From: an uncultured Clostridia bacterium
GTDB taxonomy: Bacteria; Bacillota; Clostridia; Christensenellales; Aristaeellaceae
NCBI GenBank assembly: GCA_946409855.1
Contig: CAMJXZ010000181.1
Coordinates: 1-6,758 of the forward strand
Reading direction: 5' to 3'
Length of the DNA: 6,758 bases
Shown: positions 1 through 6,462 of the stretch, piece after piece
Layout of the letters: every line of letters starts with the position of its first letter
Numbering within the stretch: the stretch's first letter is position 1
Made by a program: the position numbers and the translations under genes
The notes under the pieces: model-generated
What the model saw: the letters and a program-made list of their open reading frames with translations, nothing else
Databases searched by the model: none
What the model was told of the DNA's origin: nothing

Positions 1-22
1 CTTTTTTCTGGATCATTCTCTC

Positions 23-316
23 TCAGATAAAGAAAGTTTTCTTCCCCGTCTTTTCATATCGGTAGTTGCGGATCCACAGCAGGATATCCACCGTGACCAT
101 GACGGTATTGATGATATAGAAGATGAATGCGAGATTATAGTTGTGCGCCACGATCTTGCCGCAGATACCGCAGATATACCCTAAAAGGATAAAGCAGCTG
201 AAAAAGATGCTTTTTCCGCCGGTAGACCAGCTTTTGTACATGCGCGCGATGGACAGGGGCCAGGAAATGCCAAAGCAAAGGATCATGATGGTTTCCAGGA
301 TGGTGGCAGTATTCAT
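23..316 (-). CDS. Small three-helix membrane protein, SemiSWEET/PQ-loop-like
   Basis: The protein has 97 residues and three hydrophobic stretches at about 5-23, 36-56 and 61-83, with a basic C-terminal tail (residues 83-94). That length and topology fit bacterial SemiSWEET or PQ-loop proteins, which form one triple-helix bundle and act as dimers, usually moving small sugars. The first helix carries SWPLS (residues 18-22) where classical members have a PQ motif, so the fold is likely but the substrate is open. The start at 316 is preferred because GAGGTG (323-328) lies 6 nt upstream; an in-frame ATG at 349 would overlap sucD and lacks a good site. It begins 17 nt after the sucD stop in the same direction, so it is probably the last gene of the kor-suc operon. 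It may move a metabolite of that pathway, but this is inference. No hairpin terminator is visible in the remaining 22 bases. Confidence 0.8.
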   Translation of the reverse strand: MNTATILETIMILCFGISWPLSIARMYKSWSTGGKSIFFSCFILLGYICGICGKIVAHNYNLAFIFYIINTVMVTVDILLWIRNYRYEKTGKKTFFI

Positions 317-333
317 TGAATTCACCTCGTTGT

Positions 334-1236
334 TCAGTTCGTGCGGCATTTTTCCAGCAATCCGCGTTCAGACAGGCTCTTTACCAGCGCATCGCCGATC
401 CGGTCCGGCGTGAGCGCGACTTCCACTCCGGCAGCGCGCAACGCTTCGATCTTGCCCGCTGCGGTACCCTTGCCGCCGGAGATGATGGCCCCGGCGTGGC
501 CCATGCGCTTGCCTGCCGGGGCGGACTGCCCGCCGATAAAGGCGGCCACGGGCTTGGTCATTTTCCTTTTGATGTATTCAGCGGCTTCTTCTTCGCCGCT
601 GCCGCCGATCTCGCCGTTCATGACCACCGCATAGGTATCCGCGTCCGCTTCAAATGCCTCCAGCGCGTCCACGAAGCCTGTCCCCCGGATGGGATCGCCG
701 CCGATGCCCACCACCGTGGATTGCCCGATCCCACGGTCAGAAAGCTGTTTGACGGCTTCATAGGTCAGAGTACCGGAACGGGAAATGATCCCCACATGGC
801 CTTTGCGGTGGATATAGCCGGGCATGATGCCGATCTTACATTCGCCCGGCGTGATGATGCCCGGGCAGTTGGGGCCGATGAGCCTGGTATTGGTTCCCGC
901 CAAATAACGCTTGACCCGCTCCATATCCAGGATGGGAATGCCCTCTGTGATGCACACCACCAGTTCGATCCCCGCGTCCGCCGCCTCCAAGATAGCGTCC
1001 GCCGCAAAGCGGGGCGGCACATAGATCACCGAGGCGTTGGCTTCGGTGGCTTTTTTAGCCTCCGCCACCGTTTGAAACACCGGCACGCCAAGCAGCGTCT
1101 GGCCGCCCTTGCCGGGGGTAACGCCGGCGGCGATCTTTGTGCCGTAAGATAGCATCTGTTCCGTGTGGAACGCGCCCTGTTTGCCGGTGATGCCCTGCAC
1201 GATCACCCTCGTATTTCCATCGACCCAGATGCTCAT
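334..1236 (-). CDS. sucD: Succinyl-CoA ligase, alpha subunit
   Basis: This is the alpha subunit of succinyl-CoA synthetase, which with SucC catalyses succinyl-CoA + NDP + Pi = succinate + CoA + NTP in the cytoplasm. At 300 residues it has the normal full length. The N-terminal Rossmann CoA-binding domain has GITGKQG (15-21) and PPRFA (74-78). GPNCPG follows at 121-126. The C-terminal ligase domain has NGEIGG (207-212) and the GHAGAI signature (246-251), whose His247 is the expected phosphohistidine. The start at 1236 gives MSIWVDGNTRV, the usual family beginning, and overlaps the sucC stop as ATGA, so translation is probably coupled. Its own ribosome site is poor, a G-rich run (1246-1250) 9 nt upstream. 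An ATG at 1257 has a GGAAG-like site but adds seven residues that do not look like the family. Confidence 0.95.
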   Translation of the reverse strand: MSIWVDGNTRVIVQGITGKQGAFHTEQMLSYGTKIAAGVTPGKGGQTLLGVPVFQTVAEAKKATEANASVIYVPPRFAADAILEAADAGIELVVCITEGIPILDMERVKRYLAGTNTRLIGPNCPGIITPGECKIGIMPGYIHRKGHVGIISRSGTLTYEAVKQLSDRGIGQSTVVGIGGDPIRGTGFVDALEAFEADADTYAVVMNGEIGGSGEEEAAEYIKRKMTKPVAAFIGGQSAPAGKRMGHAGAIISGGKGTAAGKIEALRAAGVEVALTPDRIGDALVKSLSERGLLEKCRTN

Positions 1237-2408
1237 GCCCCGTCGCCCCCCGTCCATGCCGCGGCTTCCACTGCCTTGCGCGCGCCGTCGGCCATATTCT
1301 CCGCGGCGATGATTTTTAGATTGGAAGCCGCCAAAATCTGCTTGCCCAGTTCAACGTTCGTTCCTTCCAGCCGCACGATCAGCGGAATGGAAATACCCAT
1401 TTCCCGGGCGGCCGCCACCACGCCCTCCGCAATGACGTCGCACTTCATGATGCCGCCAAAGATATTGACAAAGATCGCGCGAACGTTTTCATCCGAAAGC
1501 AGCAGTTCAAACGCCGCCTGCACCTTTTCTTTGGAGGCGCTGCCGCCCACGTCTAAAAAATTGGCCGGTTCGCCGCCGAAATGCTGGATGATGTCCATGG
1601 TCGCCATGGCCAGCCCCGCGCCGTTGACGAGACAGCCGATGCTGCCGCTTAAGCTCACAAAATTCAAATCATATTGGGAGGCCCGGTATTCCCGCGGGTC
1701 TTCCTCGTCGGTGTCCCGCAGCTCTTTCAGGTCCGGGTGCCGGAACAGGGCGTTGTCGTCAAAGGTCACTTTCGCGTCCAAACATATGAGTTGTCCATCG
1801 ACCGTCAGCACCAGGGGGTTGATCTCCACAAGCGAGCAATCCTTTTCCCGATAAAGCCGCGTCATGGAGTCAAGCAGCGATATGAGTTCCTTCTCATTTT
1901 CACCGGTCAGCCCTAATACACCGGAAACCTGCAATCCTTCATAGCGCTTGAAGCCTTCCACCGCGGAAACGGGGACACGGGCGATGCGTTCGGGGTGGGT
2001 CCGGGCGGTTTCTTCGATCTCGGTACCCCCGTCCGCGGACGCGATGATCACCAAGCAAGCGTTTTCATGGTCGCCGGTCACGCTCAAGTAAAACTCTTTT
2101 TTCACCTCCACGGCCGGGGTGACCAGCAGCTTGCGCACCAGCTTGCCTTCCGGTCCCGTCTGATTGGTCTTAAGCCGCATGCCCAACATTTCCCCGGCGA
2201 TGGCGCGCGCCTCGTCCGCGTTTTCCGCCAGCTTGACGCCGCCCGCTTTGCCGCGTCCGCCAGAATGGACCTGCGCTTTCAGCACGCAGCGGCCGTACTT
2301 TTCCGCGGCCGCCGCGGCCTGCTCCACAGTGGCGGCCACTTCTCCCGGGGGTACGGGCGCGCCGTACGCGCCCAGCAGTTCCTTGGCTTGATACTCATGG
2401 ATTTTCAT
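1233..2408 (-). CDS. sucC: Succinyl-CoA ligase (ADP-forming type), beta subunit
   Basis: This is the nucleotide-binding ATP-grasp subunit of succinyl-CoA synthetase. It pairs with SucD and transfers phosphate between NDP/NTP and the SucD histidine. The 391 residues match the usual length of about 390. The N-terminus MKIHEYQAKELL is typical. The ATP-grasp motif GGRGKAGGV spans 50-58, EINPL (195-199) and Asp211 are the expected Mg2+ ligands, and NGAGLAMATMD (262-272) and NIFGGIMKCD (315-324) form the C-terminal domain that contacts the active site. Nucleotide preference (ADP or GDP) cannot be decided by eye; ADP is usual in bacteria. The start at 2408 overlaps the korC stop as ATGA. Its ribosome site AAAGGTG (2416-2422) lies 7 nt upstream inside the lysine-rich tail of korC. 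Being joined to kor genes suggests that the succinyl-CoA made or used by KorABCD is its main substrate. Confidence 0.95.
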   Translation of the reverse strand: MKIHEYQAKELLGAYGAPVPPGEVAATVEQAAAAAEKYGRCVLKAQVHSGGRGKAGGVKLAENADEARAIAGEMLGMRLKTNQTGPEGKLVRKLLVTPAVEVKKEFYLSVTGDHENACLVIIASADGGTEIEETARTHPERIARVPVSAVEGFKRYEGLQVSGVLGLTGENEKELISLLDSMTRLYREKDCSLVEINPLVLTVDGQLICLDAKVTFDDNALFRHPDLKELRDTDEEDPREYRASQYDLNFVSLSGSIGCLVNGAGLAMATMDIIQHFGGEPANFLDVGGSASKEKVQAAFELLLSDENVRAIFVNIFGGIMKCDVIAEGVVAAAREMGISIPLIVRLEGTNVELGKQILAASNLKIIAAENMADGARKAVEAAAWTGGDGA

Positions 2409-2998
2409 TGCTTCGCACCTTTTTTCTTTTCGGAACGGGCTGCCGGGGCGTTCCCCTCCCCAGGAACGGCAGACGCCAGCTTCACGCCCTCCGCCAGCGC
2501 CTTTAGATTGATCTCCTCCGTACCCCGGGGGATATGGAGCGAGGCGGCCTTCTTTAGTGTCTCCATGTCCGTAATGCCCAGCAGTGCGTTGATGCACCCC
2601 ACAGCCAGCACATTCGCGGTCTGGGCGCGGCCCACCGTCTCTTTGGCCGTGCGCAGGATGGGAAGGCGAAGTACCCGGTGGCCGTTCAAATTCTCCGGCA
2701 CAGTAAGGCCCTCGTCAACGAGCACCAGGCAGTTTTCGGGGAGCGCGCGGGTGTAGGTATCCAGCGCCTTCTGGGTCAGCGCCATGAGGAAGGTGGGCTG
2801 CTGCACCTTGGTAAAGCCGATGGGATCGTCCGAGATGAGCGTCTCCGCTTTACAGGCCCCGCCGCGCGCTTCCGGGCCATAGGACTGGCTCTGGGCGGTG
2901 TATTTTCCTGACTGGACGGCCGCTTCCGCTAAGATGACCGAAGCGAGGATCACGCCCTGGCCGCCGCTGCCCGCCAGACGAAGCTCCATTTTACTCAT
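2405..2998 (-). CDS. korC: 2-oxoglutarate:ferredoxin oxidoreductase, gamma subunit
   Basis: This is the gamma domain of a 2-oxoacid:ferredoxin oxidoreductase, the subunit of this family that contributes to CoA binding. It has 197 residues, close to the usual 180-200. Recognisable elements are the glycine loop LAGSGGQGV (8-16) at the N-terminus and SYGPEARGG (39-47), both strongly conserved in KorC/PorG proteins. The C-terminus ends in a charged tail (RSEKKKGAKQ) that looks disordered and whose codons also supply the sucC ribosome site. The ATG at 2998 is chosen because GAGGAG (3009-3014) lies 10 nt upstream; it overlaps the korB end by 8 nt. A GTG at 3007 is too close to that site, and an ATG at 2989 is a weaker option. 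The close relatives VorC and PorC cannot be excluded from this subunit alone; the sucCD neighbours favour 2-oxoglutarate. Confidence 0.9.
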   Translation of the reverse strand: MSKMELRLAGSGGQGVILASVILAEAAVQSGKYTAQSQSYGPEARGGACKAETLISDDPIGFTKVQQPTFLMALTQKALDTYTRALPENCLVLVDEGLTVPENLNGHRVLRLPILRTAKETVGRAQTANVLAVGCINALLGITDMETLKKAASLHIPRGTEEINLKALAEGVKLASAVPGEGNAPAARSEKKKGAKQ

Positions 2999-3869
2999 TT
3001 GCTTCACGCTCCTCTGCCAGCTTCTTGATCAGCATATCGTATTTATAAGTAAATTCTGGATACTGGGCATGATGCAGCAGGCCGATGACCAGCTTGTCCT
3101 TCAGCTGCTCCGGGTCCATCTTGGCCGCCTGCTCCACCGTGACCCCATGATCCCGCTGCCACTTCATCATTTCTACAGCGTCGCCTTTTTTATTCTTGCG
3201 CCCGTAATAGGTGGGGCAGATGCTGGCCACGTCGATAATGGAAAAGCCTTTGTTGCGGATGCCGTCCTGGATCAGGCCGATGGTCTGCTGCACATGGTAC
3301 GCGCTGCCCCGGGCGGCATAGGAAGCGCCCGCCCCGTAGGCCAGACCCGCGATATCGAAGGAACGGTCCAGATTGCCGTAAGGGGCGGTGGTGCCGTAAG
3401 CGTTGGTAGGCGTGGTGGGGCTGTACTGCCCGCCCGTCATGCCGTAAGTGCTGTTGTTCATCACCACCACGGTAAGCCCGATGTTCCTCCGGGCCGCGTG
3501 GATCAGGTGATTGCCCCCGATGGCGGAAATGTCGCCGTCCCCAGCGATCACGATGACCTCCAGCTCGGGATTGGCCAGCTTGATGCCCGTAGCGAAGGCA
3601 ATGGCCCGGCCGTGGGTGGTGTGGATCGTATTGAAGTCCATGTAGCCCGCCGCCCGGGAGGAGCAGCCGATGCCCGAAACGATCACGGTCTGGTTGCGGC
3701 TCAGGCCCAAGTTCTCGATGGCCTGCGCCACGTCGCGCATGATGATGCCGTTGCCGCAGCCGGGACACCAGATTTGCGGCAAATGCTCTGGACGCATGTA
3801 CTTATAAATCAGGTTGGACATTTGTTTTGTCCGGGAAGCCGCGTTTACGTCGCCTGTATTGACTTTCAT
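2991..3869 (-). CDS. korB: 2-oxoglutarate:ferredoxin oxidoreductase, beta (TPP) subunit
   Basis: This is the thiamine diphosphate-binding subunit; with KorA it forms the catalytic core that decarboxylates a 2-oxoacid and passes electrons to an iron-sulfur centre. It has 292 residues. WCPGCGNG (34-41) supplies two of the conserved beta-subunit cysteines, and others are Cys69 and Cys218 (CPT). HGRA is at 86-89. The Mg-TPP motif GDGDISAIGGNH is at 110-121, with NN at 138-139, followed by YGMTGGQ (142-148). These patterns fit KorB/VorB/PorB. The ATG at 3869 directly follows the korA stop (TAA-ATG) and has GGAGG (3878-3882) 8 nt upstream. That start gives about 16 extra residues before the usual family beginning (MSNLIYKYMRPEH, Met17). 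Met17 lacks a ribosome site, so the longer form is kept. KGOR is favoured over other 2-oxoacid enzymes because of sucCD. Confidence 0.93.
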   Translation of the reverse strand: MKVNTGDVNAASRTKQMSNLIYKYMRPEHLPQIWCPGCGNGIIMRDVAQAIENLGLSRNQTVIVSGIGCSSRAAGYMDFNTIHTTHGRAIAFATGIKLANPELEVIVIAGDGDISAIGGNHLIHAARRNIGLTVVVMNNSTYGMTGGQYSPTTPTNAYGTTAPYGNLDRSFDIAGLAYGAGASYAARGSAYHVQQTIGLIQDGIRNKGFSIIDVASICPTYYGRKNKKGDAVEMMKWQRDHGVTVEQAAKMDPEQLKDKLVIGLLHHAQYPEFTYKYDMLIKKLAEEREANE

Positions 3870-5006
3870 TTACGCTTCCTCCACTTTCTGCAGGATCTCC
3901 TGCGGTGTAATCACAGCGCCGTTGTACTTTCCCACAAAAGCGACGGGGCAGGCACCGCGGGTCAGCCTCTCCACTTCCAGTACGATCTGGCCGCAGTTAT
4001 GCTCGGCCACCACGATTTTTTTAAGCCCGCCCAGCGCCGCGGTCAGTTCCCTTTCCGGGAAGGGCCAGATGGTGACGGGGCGGAAGATGCCGCAGCGGAC
4101 TCCCTTAGCCCGCGCCATTTCCATGGCGGTCTGCGCCGCGCGCATGGTGCCGCCGTAACAAACGATGGCCACGTCGGCGTCGTCCATGTTGACCTGTTCG
4201 TAACGGACGATGTCCTTGTAGTTGTCCGAAATCTTGTGCATCAGCCGGTACATCAGCTTCTCCGCTTCCTCGGTGGAGTTGGTGGGGAAGCCCGATTCGT
4301 CATGGATCAGGCCCGTGATGTTGTAGCGCTGGCCGCAGCCGAAGGGCGCCATCTGGGGGACCATCTGGCCCTTTTTCTCGTTCATATGGTACGGCTTGCG
4401 TTTCGGATCGGGAAACTGCACCGTGGGCCGGTTGACGATGGTGATATCCTCCGCTTCCTTCATCTGCATGCCCTCGCGCAAATGCCCGATGATCTCATCC
4501 ATCAGGAAAATCACCGGCGTCCTGTACCTTTCGGACAGGTTAAAGGCGCGGATCGTCTGGTAATACGCTTCCGTGACCGAGGAAGGGCTGATCACGATGA
4601 TCGGGTGATCTCCGTGGGTCCCCCAGCGGGCCATCATCACGTCGCCCTGGGACGGGGAAGTTGGCATGCCCGTAGAAGGACCCATGCGCTGCACGTCCAC
4701 CACCACGAGGGGGATTTCCGCCAGGCAGGCGTAGCCCAAGTTTTCCTGCTTTAAGGAAAAACCGGGGCCGCTGGTAGCGGTCATGGATTTTACGCCCGCC
4801 ACCGACCCGCCGATGGCGCAGGCGATGGAGGCGATCTCATCTTCCATCTGAATGAATTTCCCGCCCACCTGGGGCAGACGGTAAGCCGAAAGCTCGGCGA
4901 TCTCGGTGGAAGGGGTGATGGGGTAACCCGCGAACAGCCGCATACCGGCGGCAATCGCGCCTTCCACACACGCTTCGTTTCCCTGCATCAATACGACTTG
5001 ATCCAC
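3870..5006 (-). CDS. korA: 2-oxoglutarate:ferredoxin oxidoreductase, alpha subunit
   Basis: This is the alpha subunit of the ferredoxin-dependent 2-oxoacid oxidoreductase (pyrimidine-binding domain plus transketolase C-terminal-like domain), which completes the TPP site with KorB. It has 378 residues, normal for stand-alone KorA. LMQGNEACVEGA (6-17) and GYPITPSTE (27-35) mark the N-terminal domain. Then come MEDE (54-57, with the conserved glutamate expected to act on TPP), TSGPGFSLKQE (78-88) and QRMGPSTGMPTSPSQGD (106-122). RPVTIWPFP (309-317) lies in the C-terminal domain. The start is taken as GTG at 5006, giving (M)DQVVLMQGNEA, which matches the family and has AAGGAG (5017-5022) 10 nt upstream; it overlaps korD by 19 nt. 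The ATG at 4988 would remove six residues and is 28 nt from that site. VorB-type branched-chain enzymes are the main alternative. Confidence 0.93.
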   Translation of the reverse strand: MDQVVLMQGNEACVEGAIAAGMRLFAGYPITPSTEIAELSAYRLPQVGGKFIQMEDEIASIACAIGGSVAGVKSMTATSGPGFSLKQENLGYACLAEIPLVVVDVQRMGPSTGMPTSPSQGDVMMARWGTHGDHPIIVISPSSVTEAYYQTIRAFNLSERYRTPVIFLMDEIIGHLREGMQMKEAEDITIVNRPTVQFPDPKRKPYHMNEKKGQMVPQMAPFGCGQRYNITGLIHDESGFPTNSTEEAEKLMYRLMHKISDNYKDIVRYEQVNMDDADVAIVCYGGTMRAAQTAMEMARAKGVRCGIFRPVTIWPFPERELTAALGGLKKIVVAEHNCGQIVLEVERLTRGACPVAFVGKYNGAVITPQEILQKVEEA

Positions 5007-5221
5007 TGGTTCGCATCTCCTTCCGGCTCTTCTTCGTTGATATAAATCGCGTAATCCGGGCAGCGAAGCTCGCATTGTCCGCACAGTACACATTCCGCGT
5101 CCTTGACGCGCTGCACCTTATCGTTCACGATCTCCAGCGCTCCTTTGGGACAGAACGCCGCGCAGATTCCGCATCCCTTGCACCAGTTCGGGTTCAGGAT
5201 CAGTTCCTTTTTGACCGTCAT
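4988..5221 (-). CDS. korD: 2-oxoglutarate:ferredoxin oxidoreductase, delta subunit (2x[4Fe-4S] ferredoxin)
   Basis: This small soluble iron-sulfur protein of 77 residues carries electrons between the KorAB core and external ferredoxin. Two full cluster motifs are visible. The first is CKGCGICAAFCPKGA with Cys14, 17, 20 and 24; the second is CVLCGQCELRCPDYA with Cys44, 47, 50 and 54. Each set has the CxxCxxCxxxCP pattern of a low-potential bacterial ferredoxin. The C-terminus is acidic (EEEPEGD). The start at 5221 is set by a near-perfect ribosome site AGGAGG (5228-5233) with a 6-nt spacer; an in-frame ATG at 5245 is upstream of that site and is unlikely. It is the first gene of the operon and overlaps korA. 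The homologous delta subunit of pyruvate or branched-chain oxoacid enzymes looks alike, so the substrate name rests on the neighbours. Confidence 0.92.
   Translation of the reverse strand: MTVKKELILNPNWCKGCGICAAFCPKGALEIVNDKVQRVKDAECVLCGQCELRCPDYAIYINEEEPEGDANQWIKSY
5017..5022 (-). promoter_or_regulatory. Ribosome binding site deciding the korA GTG start
   Basis: On the minus strand this reads AAGGAG, inside the end of korD, 10 nt before a GTG at 5006-5004. No comparable site lies near the ATG at 4988. The GTG start also restores the residues expected before LMQGNEACVEG in KorA proteins. Confidence 0.65.
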
Positions 5222-5285
5222 AATCTGCCTCCTATACCACATCATTCATATCGATCTATTTTTTTATCGCGTCTTTCTGATAAGT

Positions 5286-5314
5286 ATTATACCTCATTCC
5301 AATCACAAATTAAA
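5286..5314 (-). promoter_or_regulatory. Predicted sigma-A promoter of the korDABC-sucCD operon
   Basis: On the minus strand there is a perfect TATAAT at 5291-5286. The hexamer 17 bp upstream (5314-5309) reads TTTAAT, which matches TTGACA at only three positions. A start near 5279 would give a leader of about 58 nt before korD. A good -10 with a poor -35 is typical of promoters that need an activator, which fits the adjacent LysR-type gene. No riboswitch-like fold was noticed in the leader. Confidence 0.6.
5303..5308. promoter_or_regulatory. Third TCACAA half-site, candidate activator-binding site
   Basis: TCACAA occurs again here, 33 bp (about three helical turns) from the first arm of the inverted repeat and in the same orientation. 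It lies just downstream of the weak -35 of the kor promoter, at about -26. LysR-type tetramers commonly contact such a second, weaker site beside the RNA polymerase. A 6-bp match in AT-rich DNA can also be chance. Confidence 0.3.
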
Positions 5315-5332
5315 ACAGTTTTTATATCGTAG

Positions 5333-5361
5333 TTTTCACAAGCATTATTTTGTGATATAAT
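5333..5361 (+). promoter_or_regulatory. Predicted sigma-A promoter of the LysR-type gene
   Basis: A perfect TATAAT (5356-5361) is preceded by TGA, forming an extended -10 (TGnTATAAT). A TTTTCA hexamer (5333-5338, four matches to TTGACA) sits 17 bp upstream. A start near 5368 gives a leader of about 20 nt. The inverted repeat at 5336-5355 overlaps this promoter. Confidence 0.65.
5336..5355. promoter_or_regulatory. Inverted repeat, candidate operator of the LysR-type regulator
   Basis: The two arms TCACAA (5336-5341) and TTGTGA (5350-5355) are a perfect 6-bp inverted repeat with an 8-bp AT-rich centre. The site fills the -35/-10 spacer of the lysR promoter, so binding would block that gene. 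Its centre is about 66 bp upstream of the predicted kor operon start, where LysR-type proteins usually hold their recognition site. The regulator that binds it is inferred from position only; a CRP/FNR-type site would have its arms in the opposite order. Confidence 0.5.
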
Positions 5362-5387
5362 TTCAACGAAGAACAGGGGGCGGTCGA

Positions 5388-6383
5388 ATGAATTTTCAGA
5401 ACATGGAATACTTCATGATGGCGGCGGAAACGGGCAACATCACCCGGGCCGCTGAACGATTGCACATCAGCCAGCAAGCGCTGAGCGACTGCATATCACG
5501 CATGGAATCGGAACTGGGCTGTCGGCTGTTTGAACGCCGGCAGGGGCTGGAACTCACCTACGGCGGACGCCAGTACCGAGCGGCGGTGAAACGGATGCTG
5601 GATTTGTACAAGCAAACAGTGGTCATGCTGAACGACATCAACGAAAATATCCGCGGGGAACTGCGCGTCGGCATTTCATACACCCGGGGTCAGGCGATCC
5701 TGCCCATGGTGCTGCCGGAATTCGTGCGCCGATTCCCCCTGGTGGAGCTTTCCGTACAGGAGGACAGTACACAGATGCTGGAAAGCCTGCTGGAGCGCGG
5801 AGAAATCGACGTGATGATCGGCTTTGCCCCGTTCCGCATCGACCGGGCGGAATCGTTCCCTTTGATGAAAGACTGCCTCCATCTTGTCATCCCAAAGATC
5901 CTGCTGCGGGATCGCTGGAGCACCACGGAGCAGATCGAAGCCCGCCTGTCTGCCTTCCGCGCGGATCACGATATCTCCATATTCCGCGATTTTCCTTTCG
6001 TCATGCTCAAGGAGGGGGACCGCATCCGCACCATCATGGATCAGGCGTTTAAAAAAGCGCGAATCAAACCGCTGATCAAATTTGAAACCAACAATACGCA
6101 GACAGCCATGGCCCTCGCCGCCGAGGGCATCGGGATCGCCGTATGCCCGGAGCTTTACCTCAACAGCAATTATGTGGCTTCAGGCACAGCCGGGTCGTAT
6201 ATCCGCCAGTTGGTCGAGGTATGTCCCCTGTTCGACGATTCCCTTTCAGACACCATCGCCATCGGATACAACAAGGACCGTTATTGCAGCAAGACCGCCG
6301 AAAGCTTCATCCGCTTATGCCTGGAAAAAATGCACGGAGCGGAATATCCCACCCCGTTTCAGGGAACTCCAGCGGAAATATGA
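5388..6383 (+). CDS. LysR-type transcriptional regulator
   Basis: The product is a DNA-binding regulator of 331 residues. The N-terminus has the family's winged helix-turn-helix: MEYFMMAAETGNITRAAERL (6-25), then ISQQALSDCISRMESELG (27-44) as the recognition region and the wing LFERRQGLELTYGG (47-60). A linker helix (about 62-88) leads to the effector domain from GELRVGISYT (90-99), with the usual RRFPLVEL (114-121) and GEIDVMIG (138-145) elements. GIGIAVCPE (247-255) marks the second subdomain. The start is the ATG after AGGGGG (5375-5380), 7-nt spacer. It is divergent from the kor-suc operon, shares its promoter region, and is probably its regulator; the effector is unknown but may be a 2-oxoacid, succinate or a related acid. 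The body is slightly long for the family, and the C-terminus after about residue 315 may be affected by a frame change. Confidence 0.93.
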   Translation: MNFQNMEYFMMAAETGNITRAAERLHISQQALSDCISRMESELGCRLFERRQGLELTYGGRQYRAAVKRMLDLYKQTVVMLNDINENIRGELRVGISYTRGQAILPMVLPEFVRRFPLVELSVQEDSTQMLESLLERGEIDVMIGFAPFRIDRAESFPLMKDCLHLVIPKILLRDRWSTTEQIEARLSAFRADHDISIFRDFPFVMLKEGDRIRTIMDQAFKKARIKPLIKFETNNTQTAMALAAEGIGIAVCPELYLNSNYVASGTAGSYIRQLVEVCPLFDDSLSDTIAIGYNKDRYCSKTAESFIRLCLEKMHGAEYPTPFQGTPAEI

Positions 6384-6462
6384 GAAATTCTTCCGGGAAC
6401 TGGAACGCGAAGTCCAGAACGCGGAGGGAAGCTCACAAGTCACATTCGCTTCGAGGCAGTAG
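6349..6462 (+). other. Protein-like continuation of lysR in the +1 frame
   Basis: After the lysR stop the +1 frame stays open to a TAG at 6460-6462. From about 6355 it encodes a charged, helix-like stretch including FRELQRKYEKFF and RELEREVQNAEG, whereas the lysR frame ends with an undistinguished TPFQGTPAEI. A one-base change in the C-rich stretch 6348-6356 would join the two and give a protein of about 357 residues. This could be a true frameshift mutation, a sequencing error, or chance; the conserved LysR domains are complete without it. Confidence 0.25.

Noticed and set aside
1..22. Bases after the SemiSWEET-like stop, checked for a terminator
   Set aside because: The minus strand shows no hairpin or T run in these 22 bases; the operon end, if any, is outside the window.
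316..1152. Long plus-strand open frame antisense to sucD
   Set aside because: It has no domain-like content, is rich in Arg, Ala, Gly and His as expected for the complement of a GC-rich gene, and lies wholly over the well-supported sucD.
1995..2756. Plus-strand open frame across sucC and korC
   Set aside because: It crosses the boundary between two real genes and shows no recognisable protein features, so it is a shadow frame.
2898..4754. 618-codon plus-strand open frame antisense to korC, korB and korA
   Set aside because: Its length comes from GC-rich third positions of the real genes. The translation is rich in His, Asp and Gly without any family motif, while the minus strand has complete catalytic motifs.
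5248..5330. Repeated ATATCG words in the lysR-korD intergenic region
   Set aside because: There are only two short copies in AT-rich DNA with no symmetry relative to either promoter.
6433..6438. A fourth TCACAA copy downstream of lysR
   Set aside because: It stands alone, without a paired arm or promoter nearby, and a 6-bp match is expected by chance.
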